Origin: Utricularia gibba
Lineage: Eukaryota; Streptophyta; Magnoliopsida; Lamiales; Lentibulariaceae
Direction of reading: 5' to 3'
NCBI GenBank assembly: GCA_002189035.1
Contig: NEEC01000004.1
Coordinates: 744,001-808,000, forward strand
Length of the DNA: 64,000 nucleotides
The notes beneath the pieces were generated by a model. It was not told where the DNA came from. It saw only the letters and a list, made by a program, of their open reading frames with translations, and did not search any database. Each line of letters starts with the position of its first letter. Within the stretch, counting starts at the first letter, position 1. Made by a program: the position numbers and the translations under genes. Positions 51,279 to 61,986 of the stretch are shown here, in pieces.

Positions 51279-54200
51279 ATGTTCGTGAAAATGACATCTG
51301 ATATGGCACATAACTTGAGATCGAGCATGTCAGGCTCTAGCAATGGCTTTCAAACCCCCTCTCACCGCTCCTTTTCAACGTCGAATGGTGATGAGTACGA
51401 TTCTGATGGATCCAATTTCATTCCGCTGTAAGTTTGTTTATGTCATTGTCTTTGTACTCGTTGCCTGTGGAAGCATACCCCATTTATGATTTAAAGCAGC
51501 TAACCATGACTGCCCGTGGCGGGGACTGAATTTGCTATTGCACTTGCAGCACCCCTAATGCCATTTCATCAGCCATACCCCAGAACTTGCTAGTGCTATA
51601 CCGCTCATCGATAGGTTTCAGGTTACACACCTATCTTCTTGTATCGGGTCTTTAGAATGTGTTCGTTGCAACAGCCTGAATCTGCCATCAGTATATTTAT
51701 TTGTTAACGGATGGATGTCTGATGGTTTGCAGGTTGACGGATTTCTAAGAGCTATGCAGAAGCAGATTAATTCTGGTGGTAAGCGTGGTTTCTTCTCTAA
51801 GAGAACAAGTGGAACACATGCACGTGAGAAATTCACTTTTGAGGATATGCTCTGCTTCCAGAAGGTCTGGAATGTAGTATTTGATGCTGCTTTGCTTTTT
51901 TCCACTCATATTCCTAAATGCCGAGGGCATCTGTTTACAGGATCCTATACCAACATCGCTGCTTAAAATAAACAGTGATCTTGTTAGTAGAGCAATTAAG
52001 CTCTTCCAGGTGATCCTTAAATACATGGGGGTTGATTCATCAGACCGAGTTCTGTGCGCTAGTTTAGATGAACGGATAGACCTTGTTAGCAAACTGTACA
52101 AACATGCTTTGAGACGTCCTGAACTTCGAGATGAACTTTTTATGCAAATTTCCAAGCAGACAAGGAATAATCCGGAGAGGTGTGTAATTTTATAGTTGGT
52201 ATCTACTATTCTACAACTGCATTTCCCTAGAGTTTTGATCATGTTCCCCAATTTATTGCGTTATCTATTGATCTTATACCGCATGGGTATTTCTAGGTAC
52301 TGTTTGATAAGGGCATGGGAGCTGATGTATTTATGTGCGTCATGCATGCCTCCGAGCAAGGAAATTGGTTGCTATTTATCTGAGTATGTTCATAGTGTTG
52401 CCCACAGTCCCGTCGATGATTCAGAGGTCCAGGTGATTGCAATGAATACATTTAATGCTTTGAAGCGGTCTGCTAAGGCTGGCCCTAGGCATGTTATACC
52501 TGGACGTGAAGAGATTGATGCTGCTTTGAGTGGAAAGAAGCTTACGACTATAGTGTTTTTCTTGGACGAGACCTTTGAAGAGATTACATATGACATGTCT
52601 ACGACTGTAGCTGATACAATTGAGGTAGTGAATGATGCTTCTTCTTCTTTTTTTTTTTTTTTAAACGAAATAGAAACCTGAGAAAACTGACCTGGATTTG
52701 TCTCCAGCATTTTTTTCTGTTTGTGATACAGTCTACAGAAACTTGAAACACATGTGTGGCACCTTAGCTCCTGTGGTTCCAGGCCATTCCATTGCACATA
52801 TATTAACATTTGTGGGTAAATGATATGCAGGAGCTGGCTGGGATAATCAAACTATCTGCATATTCTAGCTTTAGCTTATTTGAATGTCGAAAGGCAGTGA
52901 CCATTTCCAAATCACCAGATCATGAAAATGGTATTTACATCAAGTCTAGGACTTCTTTTCAGCTAGCTATTATAATGGCAAAATGCGAATTATGTATTCT
53001 TGTTTGTCAGAGGAGTACGTTGGTTTGGACGATCATAAATATATTGGTGATCTTCTTGCTGATTTTAAAACATCCAAGGATCGCAGTAAAGGGGAGATTT
53101 TGAACTGTAAACTAACGTTCAAGAAGAAGCTTTTTCGTGAGTCTGATGAATCCATTTCGGATCCAATGTTCATGCAGCTGTCATATGTCCAAGTATGCTT
53201 TTTTTTTTCTTGCTATGTATCCATATTCTCTTCACTGGCTTATAGCTTTAGGTATTAAGTTATCATATTTTGTCTAAGGTTTATTCCTTTTATCCTATCT
53301 ATTTTCTTTATTTCATTATTGTTGTTGCAGCTTCAGCATGATTATAGGTTGGGAAATTATCCCATGGGGAGGGATGATGCTGCACAGCTATCTGCGCTCC
53401 AAATTTTGGTTGAGATCGGCTATGTGGTTTCTCCTGAAACATGCACGTCAGTCTCTTTCCTTAATTCATGATTCATTCAGTTACACCAGCTATTTGCGCT
53501 ACAAATTACTTGACCATTTCCTGTCAATGTTTCCAGTGACTGGACATCTCTTCTAGAAAGGTTTCTCCCCAGGCAAATTGCCATTACCAGAGCCAAAAGA
53601 GAATGGGAATCGGATGTTCTTTCTCGCTATCGTTTGATGGTTCGGCCATTTTTATTACTCTTTATTAATTATAATTTTATCGTTTTGTGATGAAATCAAT
53701 GTTTGTATCTATTAGGTTACCTCAATTAAAATTTATTTTCAAGTAATGTAATCTTTTATAAATGTTTGCAATATAGGAAGATTTAACCAAAGATGATGCC
53801 CGTCAGCAATTCTTGCACATACTGAGAACACTTCCATATGGGAACTCAGTGTTCTTTGCTGTGCGTAAGATTGATGATCCCATCGGCATTCTACCGGGGA
53901 AAATTATTTTAGGCATCAACAAGCGTGGAGTGAGTATTTTATGTTAAGAAGGCTTCATTGGTCCAAATAGCTCAAATGTATCTTATTTTTCCCAAAAGGT
54001 TCATTTCTTCCGCCCTGTTCCCAAGGAGTACATGCACTCAGCTGAACTAAGGGATATAATGCAATTTGGAAGCAGTAATACTGCTGTTTTCTTTAAAATG
54101 CGAGTTGCTGGAGTTCTACATATATTTCAATTTGAAACTAAGCAGGTAAGGGCAATGATAAGTTTGGATTCTACTATGTTATATGGTTTGTTATCCTTGT

Positions 54201-57200
54201 TGGAAATCTCTTTGTACACTCATTCAGGGAGAAGAAATATGTGTTGCTCTTCAAACACACATCAATGATGTAATGTTGCGCCGTTATTCGAAAGCACGTG
54301 CTGCAGCTAATAGTTCAGTAAATGGCCATAGTTCCGACAGTACTCGACCACTTGCTGCTGATGTCAATGACAAGCGTGTTTCGGAACTGTCTAAATCTCT
54401 TGCAGAAACAGAAAAAAGATTAAATCAAGTGAGTTCTTTTTGCTTATTTACAGCTTCTCTTTAAGGTCTTGCTGTAGGAAAGAAGAAGTGCTTTAGCATT
54501 GTTGACATTGATGCTATTTATGTACAGCTTCAAGGCAATCTAAATGAAAAACAGAAACAAGAGCAAAGGATGAATGAGGCGATAGAGAGTCTTGAAAGTA
54601 TGTTGCAGTCAGAAAAGAAATATTTAGAAGAAATTGTGCGTGAACGTGATAATCTTAGAATCCTGTGCGAGGAAAAAGATGCAGCTCTTCAGGTTACCAT
54701 ATTTGTTGTAAACTAAATTATCTCTGGAATTTGTGTTTCCTAATTTTTGGGTTCCCATCAGGCTGTGTTGTTGGAGAAACAAAACCTAGAGGTGAGGAAT
54801 GCAAAACTCAATATTGAAGGTCTTGACAACTTCAAGAATGAGCTGGTTGAAAAAAATAACCAGGCATGTGTGTGCAATCATTTTTTAATCTTCCTTTAGA
54901 CGCTATCTGAGAAGTTTCACATTTTATTTTTCTCCTTTATTCACCTTACAGTTAACTGTATGCCAATAGGTCCTGCATAAATTTCAAGAAGAACTAAAAG
55001 CCCGCAGTGCAGAGTTGCATTCAGTAGAGGAGGCAAAAAGAAAGCTGTTGAATGAGAAAGTTTCTCTGGAAGAAAGACTCGCGAGGTTGGAAAGGAGTAA
55101 GGCTTCTGAGGTATATATTCTGTTTTTCCCACGAAGTTTTACACTGTGACAATAGCTTCACATGTATCAATGAAAATCCCTGTGGTTTATGAAATACAGC
55201 GTGTTGCTATACATGGAAAATTTGAAAAGGAAAGTGCGGATATGAAGCTTCACATTTCTGAACTTCAAAAGAAATTTGAAGAGATGGCAAGAGACCTGGC
55301 TGTTGCAAAATCAGTAATTGCTGCAAAGGACAATGAGTTGTCTGCATTGGAAAACAATATCCGGGAACTGGATGAACTTAGAGAAATGAAGGAGGTGAGA
55401 AGTCGACTTCTATGGATATTATTTCTTGGAAAGAGAGATACAAAAAAGGAAAAGAGGAATAATTTCGAGTGTACTTTAATTAGGATATTGATAGGAAGAA
55501 TGAGCAGACAGCAGCAATTTTGAAGATGCAAGGGGCTCAATTGGCCGAGATGGAGACACTTTACAAGGAAGAACAAACAATGAGAAAGCGCTACTTTAAC
55601 ATGATTGAAGGTGATTCAAGATTTTACTTCTCATATAGTGCAATCGATGTTAAAATCCTGAATAACCTTTGAAAACTCATGATCAGTAGGTGATGTTGTG
55701 ATAGTTTTTTTCCATGGTTCGTTCTACTTTTCAGTTTCCTAAGAACTAGTTGAGAATGGATGATTCCTTGGTCTGTGCACAAGTTATCAACATTGAAATA
55801 GCATTTCTTATTGAACATCCCATGTTAGTTGCAGATTTGAATAGATTGGATTTTTCGTTATCTCATTATCTGGCTTTTGTTCTGTATCCTATTATATTTT
55901 CTTATCAGATATGAAAGGGAAGATTCGAGTTTATTGTCGGATAAGGCCATTTACTGAGAAAGAAATGTTAGAGAACGAAAGAAATGTGCTGCATTCTGCA
56001 GATGAGTTCACCGTGGAGCATATGTGGAAAGATGATAAAGCGAAACAACACATTTATGATCATGTTTTTGATGGTAGTGCTTCCCAGGTGGATATTTTTG
56101 AGGACACGAAGGTACCCCCTGATTTATTTTCTAGGACTTGTGCTGATAATTTACTTTTTTTTTTATTATTTTTTCCATGGACCTTTATGACTTGTTCCGT
56201 TTAAATTCTTTGGTGTCAGTATTTGGTGCAATCTGCTATTGATGGATACAACGTATGCATTTTTGCCTACGGACAAACTGGTTCTGGGAAGACGTACACA
56301 ATATATGGTCCTACAGACAATCCTGGGTTAACTCCTCGTGCCATATTGGAAGTTTTTAGAATTATGAAACGAGATAGTAAGAAATACTCGTTTACCCTGA
56401 AGGTAACTAATGCTTGTCAGTCTCATTTGCTTGGTTGCAATCCAATTTATAACATACGTGGTTTCAGGCATATATGGTAGAGTTATACCAAGATACGTTG
56501 ATAGACGTCCTGCTTCCCAGAAATGGGAAGCGTTTGAAGTTGGACATTAAAAAGGATTCGAAGGTACATGACGCAAATTTGAATGTTTGTTAAATGATAT
56601 TTGTAGTGTATTCAAATGATTCGCGTGTAATTTTTTTTGTCTTGTTTGTTACAGGGAATGGTGGTTGTGGAAAACGTAACCATGTTATCCATTTCATCGT
56701 TTGATGAGTTAAAAAATATTATTGAGAGGGGACAAAACCAGCGCCATACCACAGAGACATTAATGAATGAAGAAAGTTCAAGGTCTCATTTGATTCTTTC
56801 CATTGTCATTGAAAGCACAAATCTACAAACGCAGTCTGTTGCTAGGGGGAAGGTATTGGCCATGCACTTCTCTTCTTTTGTTACACATTAGCATTAAAAA
56901 GAAGATAGGTGAGGCTTGTTTTGTGTGGATTTTCTTTTCTTGTTAACACTCTGATCCTCGTGCAGCTAAGTTTCGTGGACCTTGCTGGCTCCGAGAGAGT
57001 GAAGAAATCAGGCTCTGTTGGTAATCAACTGAAGGAGGCTCAGAGCATAAATAAATCTCTTTCTGCCTTGGCGATGTCATTGGCGCCTTATCGTCCGGCA
57101 ACCCACACATCCCATACAGGAATCATAAACTAACAATGCTGATGAGTGATTCACTGGGTGGTAATGCTAAAACCTTGATGTTTGTCAACATATCACCAGC

Positions 57201-57521
57201 TGAATCAAATCTTGAAGAGACATACAACTCGCTGACGTATGTCATCACTACCAACTTCTCTCCATGACACATCTCTACTTCTGCTTTAAGTTAAGACATT
57301 CTTGACATCATTTGTCCATGTTCCACAGGTATGCATCCCGGGTTCGATCGATCATCAACGACCCCAACAAGAACGTTTCATCAAAGGAAGTTGCTCGCTT
57401 GAAGAAGCTGGTGGCCTATTGGAAGGAACAGGCTGGGCAAAAAGGTGATGACGAGGAACTGGAAGACATACAAGATGAAGCAAACCGGAAAGATAAGTCA
57501 GATGTTCGTCATTCCATGTAA
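51279..57521 (+). CDS. KCBP: Kinesin-like calmodulin-binding protein (KCBP/ZWICHEL)
   Basis: A minus-end kinesin-14 shaping trichomes and spindle arrays, about 1265 residues. Exons: 51279-51427, 51550-51621, 51733-51864, 51941-52179, 52297-52624, 52831-52930, 53011-53192, 53331-53446, 53537-53639, 53777-53929, 53999-54145, 54228-54428, 54528-54692, 54762-54863, 54970-55110, 55200-55394, 55484-55610, 55909-56111, 56220-56402, 56468-56563, 56655-56852, 56966-57236, 57329-57521. A MyTH4 domain (about 90-250) is followed by FERM (to about 500), a coiled coil (590-870), a C-terminal motor from [14 protein letters not shown] with P-loop GQTGSGKT (about 970), and a calmodulin-binding helix [16 protein letters not shown]. 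An in-frame TAA directly precedes ATG 51279. One base is missing at 57070 in the motor, and probably one at 51578-51581. Confidence 0.95.
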
Positions 57522-57777
57522 GATAATCCATGTTGCAATTCCCACTACCACTATCGGTCACAGAACTGCAACTGCTTGTACTACCACTGCCCTCCCTTGT
57601 CTAGATTTTGTTGCCTGAAAGGGCGACATGCACTGGGCTTCTAGTTGATGGTGTACAGTAGATATGTAAATGATGATTATGGTTATACCATAAAATGCTT
57701 GTAGCTCTGATTCTCAAGTGTTGACAAGAACAACATAGGTACAGGATGAACGCAGTGGAAAGAAAGGTGGTAGCTTG

Positions 57778-58471
57778 CTAGAGAAATCCGTCCCTTCGAT
57801 CTTGTTCCTCAGCTTCTTGGTTAGCAACTTGCACAGATTTGAACCAAAGAAATGCCTGGAGTTACCAAATGAAGGCAAAGGCTTGTTATAAAACAGATGC
57901 GCTCGGCAGGGCTTGAGTTAGCGAAAGCAAAAATAGAAGCTGAGCTTACAGATGATGGGATGCCTGTGATGGCAAAGAATCCGAGCAATGGGGTGTAGAA
58001 GACACTGTCCGGATTCACAACTCCGAAGACTGGTCTTTGATTCACGTACTCAAAGACCGAGCCGATCTGTCAGCCACTATAGTTCAGTTCATAGACTGGT
58101 AAACCCCTGAGAACGTAAGGAATTGGATTTACCGCAGCAATGGCGGTGACAGCAGATGCGAGCAAGTAAACATAGAACGGAAACTCCGTTCCCGGTGACT
58201 CATTCTTGGCTTCTTGGCGAGCCCAAGGAGGGGGCTCATCGGAATCCGGCCGGGCCCATGAAGGCACCTCTTCTTTCTCCGGCTGATTTTCACTGGAACC
58301 CGCGGCGGTTATTACCCCCACTCGCCTCCGGTAAAGTGGCGCGAGAATCTCCGGTTTTTCCGATCCAGGCTTCACAGAAGAACAGATTGCTGTCTGGCTC
58401 CCCGGAACTAGTAAAATTTTTTCAGGCAACGATGATTTAAAGAGAAAGGAAGAAGCCATTGTCGCCGCCAT
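57778..58471 (-). CDS. Small plastid membrane protein of unknown function
   Basis: Three exons, 58133-58471, 57950-58066 and 57778-57855; 177 residues. The N-terminal 50 or so residues (MAATMASSFLFKSSLPEKIL) are Ser-rich with few acids, a likely transit peptide. An acidic Pro/Trp segment follows, EEVPSWARPDSDEPPPWARQ. Then come two hydrophobic stretches, FPFYVYLLASAVTAIAA and SVFYTPLLGFFAITGIP, linked by EYVNQRPVFGVVNPDS. The C-terminus is AFLWFKSVQVANQEAEEQDR. I recognise the arrangement as a conserved plant family, probably thylakoid or envelope, but know no function. It converges on KCBP 256 bases away and diverges from DGAT2, sharing a 0.6 kb promoter region. Confidence 0.8.
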
Positions 58472-59079
58472 GACGAGCTCCGCAAATTCTCATTCACGAT
58501 CACAAGCTTATTATCCTTCGCTACATCTCTGCTGTCTTTTATAATTTTAAAGTGTTTTATGGTGGGCTCTTAATGGGCCTATTGAGCCCATCACACAATA
58601 GTGGACCCTGAATTGATCCATTTACAATTTTGTCGCATTTGCTTCTCCGTCTCTCTGCTCTGTAAATCAGTTCTCAATACAATCTCCGAAAAAGAAGAGC
58701 TTCTTTTCCGCCATCCTTAGCATCTTTTATGCAGACAGCAGCCAATGTGGATGGGAATTCACCGGCGACCTTAAAAGTGTTTTTTTTTTTTGTTGTTGTA
58801 ACCCATAGATCGATAAGGTAAGGTGTTGTGTACGTTAACCCATTGTGCCAAAACCAGAGTACATAGAGAAGACAAAATTGCTGTCACCACGTGGAAAACT
58901 TGATGTGGGTGCCCGATTTTTTTTGGCGGCGGGTGGATAGCTGAATTTAATGTTGCCCATCAGAAAGGCGTTGTTTTCAAGGGCCGAGAATTGAGTCAGA
59001 CTACGCTAACTCCCCCCGATTCCGTACTCTGGTTGCTTCGCTAATTCCCTCCTGATTCTTTAGCATCTGGGTAGCTTCC
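58472..59079. promoter_or_regulatory. Shared divergent promoter with Site II elements
   Basis: It lies between the plastid protein (minus) and DGAT2 (plus). TGGGCT at 58563, TGGGCC at 58574 and AGCCCA at 58585 form a tight Site II cluster about 100 bases upstream of the minus-strand gene. The rest shows no coding signal. Confidence 0.5.
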
Positions 59080-60901
59080 ATGGCGTCGAAGGGAGAAACT
59101 GGTGAAGTGGTTGAGGGTTCAGTGTCCGGCACTTGGGAGGAGTTCAAGGGCACTCCGGGACCCTTTTTACCAACAATTTTGATGCTGTTGATTTGGATGG
59201 GTCTGTTCATTTCATCGTTCTTGTTATAATGCTCTCCTTCGTTCTTCTACCACTTCCCAAAGCAATTGGGTCGGTATTTAGTACTCATCTTGTGGTTTTA
59301 GAATAGTTTTCAGCACTTTTCTGTGTTCTCAAGTTCGCGTTTTAGGTTGGTTACAGTGTGATGGGATTGCTTCTGATATTGATAGTCATTCCTATTGATG
59401 AAGAGAACAAATGGGGAATCAAACTGTGCAGGTGAGCTTTCAGGAGATTACATGTTGTTCTTCTTTTGCTTATTTTGTTCTCTGTGTTTCAGGATTGGTT
59501 TTCACATCCATGGTTTACAATAGTTGTTGCATTTGCAGGTATTTGTGTCAACGAGCTGTTGGATATTTCCCGGTGACTTTGTATGTAGAAGACATCAAAG
59601 CCTTCGATCCCAATGAGGCGTATGGTAAACTTCCTCTTCATCTTCAAGATTGCTCCTTTTTTGTTATAGTATGCATTCTATGCCACGTTAGTTAGCTTCC
59701 TGATATGATTGGTGGATATTTCAGCTCATCTATCTGTGTTCCTTGAGAAATATTTATTGGCAATGTGTTGACTTGAGGTTCAGTTCACACGACGTCGCAA
59801 TCTTCTTCTCAAGTCCATTGACACACTATCACCATGTTCTTACAGTTTTTGGATATGCACCACATTCTGTTTTTCCATTTGGAGTTGTTGCACTCGCCGA
59901 CCTTACAGGTTTCTTGCCTCTGAGGAAAATCAAGGTCCTCGCCAGCAATGCCGTACGTCTCCTCCCAATAAGTGAATCGCTTTTCAATTCATCCTCTCAA
60001 TGGCAATGAATGCAACTTATACCACACTGTGGGGTGACTCTGTCAGGTATTTTACGTGCCATTCATGAGACATATCTGGTCCTGGTGTGGATTAACATCT
60101 GCAAACCGGGAAAACTTCAGTCGTCTTCTGGCCTCCGGTTACAGCTGCATAATTATACCAGGGGGGTTCAAGAGGCAGCTTATATGCAACATGACTCAGA
60201 GGTTTAGTCTTGTGCACCTAAGGGAATTTCTTCCTGCATCACATTCTCATTAGATGGGCCACTTGCATGTGTAGGTCGCCTTCATTCTGAATAGGCGTGG
60301 ATTCGTGCGCATTGCCATGGAGAACGGCAAACCCCTGGTCCCTGTCTTCTGCTTCGGTCAGGTGTAACCCCACAAAACACAGTTTGAAGATCATGTAGGC
60401 TATCTGTACCTTCCCCTCACCTGAAACTCATCTCAATGCATATTCACTGCAGACCGATGCATACAAGTGGTGGAAGCCTACAGGGAAGCTCTACGTGGCC
60501 TTTTCTCGAGCCATCAAGTTCGCCCCAATCGTGTTCTGGGGTGTTCTGGGGTATGTCTGAACGACAGACACCTCCGCTGCTGCTGCTTCTTACATTTATC
60601 CTGATTCTTCACCTTATCTGCCCCTTGCAGTTCACCAGTTCCGTTTATGCGCCCCGTCCATGTTGTCGTCGGGCGGCCCATTCCTGTCCAGAAAAACACT
60701 AATCCAAGTGCAGAGGAGGTCTGTCCTGTTCCATTAAAAAGAACCACCTCATTGCTTCTGTATGCTGGTTGTGTTTCTGAATCCCGAATGCGATCGCAGG
60801 TTGCCCAACTCCATGCCCAGTTCGTCCAAGCTCTGAAAGATCTGTTCTACAGGCAAAGAGAAAGAGCAGGATATCCCAACTTGGAGCTCAGAGTTGTATA
60901 G
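59080..60901 (+). CDS. DGAT2: Diacylglycerol O-acyltransferase 2 (DGAT2)
   Basis: An ER enzyme that adds acyl-CoA to diacylglycerol to make triacylglycerol, 334 residues when complete. Exons: 59080-59273, 59346-59431, 59539-59624, 59846-59952, 60047-60201, 60275-60361, 60453-60550, 60631-60718, 60800-60901. The N-terminal hydrophobic hairpin lies in exons 1-2 ([18 protein letters not shown]). [20 protein letters not shown], the family block [20 protein letters not shown] (here with F where HPHG-type enzymes have HG-like EPHS), [38 protein letters not shown] and [10 protein letters not shown] are all present. Two single-base gaps break the frame: near 59208 (restores [10 protein letters not shown]) and in the G run 60161-60166 (restores [15 protein letters not shown]). 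Everything else is intact, so assembly error is more likely than loss of function. Confidence 0.92.
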
Positions 60902-61111
60902 GAAATGTGTTGTAGAAGGAAGTTAGTGGAGACTGGAGAGCATGAATGAAACCTTGGGGCTTGGGCTCATAATAAGATTTGCCTTCTTTTTCCCTGCACA
61001 TCAAATATAAATATGGAATTTTGAAATTATTAAATTCAAATTCATATTTCTATATATTTTGTAATTATACGCACTATATATTGTGATGGGCGGTCCAGAT
61101 CATATCTCCGA

Positions 61112-61238
61112 GGCCCATGGGCCCAGCCCATTACAAAATACGAATCTAGGGTTCTCGAGGGACTGGATTCCCGATCTATAAAGGCGAGCGGCGAGTGCAT
61201 CAAAACCGTCTTCGTCCATTGGCAGCTGTGTAGGGTTT
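61112..61238 (+). promoter_or_regulatory. snoRNA-type promoter: Site II elements, telo boxes and TATA
   Basis: Three Site II words (GGCCCA 61112, TGGGCC 61118, AGCCCA 61125), a telo-box half TAGGGTT at 61147, a TATA box TATAAAG at 61177-61183 and a perfect telo box TAGGGTTT at 61231. This combination is the known architecture of plant snoRNA and ribosomal-protein gene promoters. The predicted transcript start is near 61210, just before the first snoRNA candidate. Confidence 0.65.
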
Positions 61239-61299
61239 TTCTTCTCTGTTTCTCGATGTGCTTCTGCTCCTGCCAATCCTTGTTTTCAGTTTCGTTTTC

Positions 61300-61375
61300 C
61301 ATCAGTGATGAGAAATACTGCAACAATATGAATGGTGAAATCCAATGATTCATAGTATTTAAGTCTCTGATGATG
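61300..61375 (+). ncRNA. Box C/D snoRNA candidate 1 (18S guide)
   Basis: Terminal stem CATCA (61300-61304) with TGATG (61371-61375). Box C GTGATGA lies at 61305-61311 and box D CTGA at 61367-61370, flush against the stem. A D'-like ATGA lies at 61328-61331. ACTGCAACAA (61317-61326) is complementary to TTGTTGCAGT of plant 18S rRNA, as I remember that sequence. The base five positions before D' pairs with the U that I recall as methylated Um615 in Arabidopsis. The role follows from the family (2'-O-methylation guide); the target is inferred. Confidence 0.6.
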
Positions 61376-61452
61376 TCTTATTCCCAAAAACTTCTTTTTT
61401 TTCCCGATCTGCATTCCGGTTTATTGCTGTATTGCCATATTCAAAATTTACT

Positions 61453-61586
61453 CTATGGCTCCATCTCGAGTCAGCAGCAGGTGCCTAATTTTTTGGTAAC
61501 CCGTCTGCCGCTTGGAGCCCATAGTGAGGTTGCCAGTTTGAAGATCCATGGAAGCCATGTTTTTGTTAATTTTCCATGATACAATT
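61453..61586 (+). ncRNA. H/ACA-like double hairpin candidate
   Basis: Hairpin 1 pairs CTATGGCTCCA (61453-61463) with TGGAGCCCATAG (61513-61524), with one bulged C. Hairpin 2 pairs ATGGAA (61548) with TTCCAT (61572). ACA at 61581 follows, near the expected 3' end. About 134 bases, the usual H/ACA size. The H box between the hairpins is not convincing, so this is tentative. Confidence 0.3.
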
Positions 61587-61634
61587 TACTGGGTACAATT
61601 TGCTTAACGGTTTTCCTTTTTTCTCTTCTTCAAA

Positions 61635-61716
61635 TTGGAGATATGACGACGCAAATTGGTCCGTGTTTCTGACTATACGTGACAGATAACCCCTTTTTTC
61701 AAGCACTGATCTCCAA
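61635..61716 (+). ncRNA. Box C/D snoRNA candidate 2 (25S guide)
   Basis: Terminal stem TTGGAGA (61635-61641) with TCTCCAA (61710-61716), seven perfect pairs. Box C ATGACGA (61643-61649) differs from consensus at one base. Box D CTGA is at 61706-61709, D' CTGA at 61669-61672 and a C'-like GTGACAG at 61679. TTGGTCCGTGTTT (61656-61668), directly before D', is complementary to AAACACGGACCAA, a conserved stretch of 25S rRNA (recalled). This places a 2'-O-methyl guide on the A of ACGG. The strongest member of the cluster. Confidence 0.75.
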
Positions 61717-61759
61717 AAAAAAAATTCTCTTTTTTTGTGTTTCTTAAAGTTTGCAAGGT

Positions 61760-61860
61760 GAAGGAGCTCCATGATTGTGTACCCTTATGAATGGGGGAAT
61801 ATACGCTATGCTGACACTCAAATGAATCGAAACTTTTGATTTACAAATGAGAGCTCCTTC
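61760..61860 (+). ncRNA. Box C/D snoRNA candidate 3 (18S guide)
   Basis: A perfect ten-pair terminal stem, GAAGGAGCTC (61760) with GAGCTCCTTC (61851). The boxes next to the stem are degenerate: ATGATTG at 61771 for C and ATGA at 61847 for D. A clean D' CTGA lies at 61811. AATATACGCTAT (61798-61809) before it is complementary to ATAGCGTATATT of 18S rRNA (recalled). The fifth base before D' pairs with a G, which I recall as Gm599 in Arabidopsis. Confidence 0.6.
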
Positions 61861-61887
61861 ATCCTCATTCCATCATGTCTTGTTATT

Positions 61888-61986
61888 CTTCTGCTGTGAT
61901 GATTCATGAACAAACTTCGCATGTCAGACTTCAGAGATTTCTAAAAAAATCTATGAGAAGACAGCTTCATTTTCCCTGAGCAGAAG
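61888..61986 (+). ncRNA. Box C/D snoRNA candidate 4 (25S guide)
   Basis: Terminal stem CTTCTGC (61888-61894) with GCAGAAG (61980-61986), perfect. Box C GTGATGA is at 61896-61902 and box D CTGA at 61976-61979, both consensus. CATGTCAGACT (61920-61930), followed by T and a D'-like CAGA (61932), is complementary to AGTCTGACATG of 25S rRNA (recalled). That site lies about ten bases downstream of the stretch matched by candidate 2. Confidence 0.65.
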
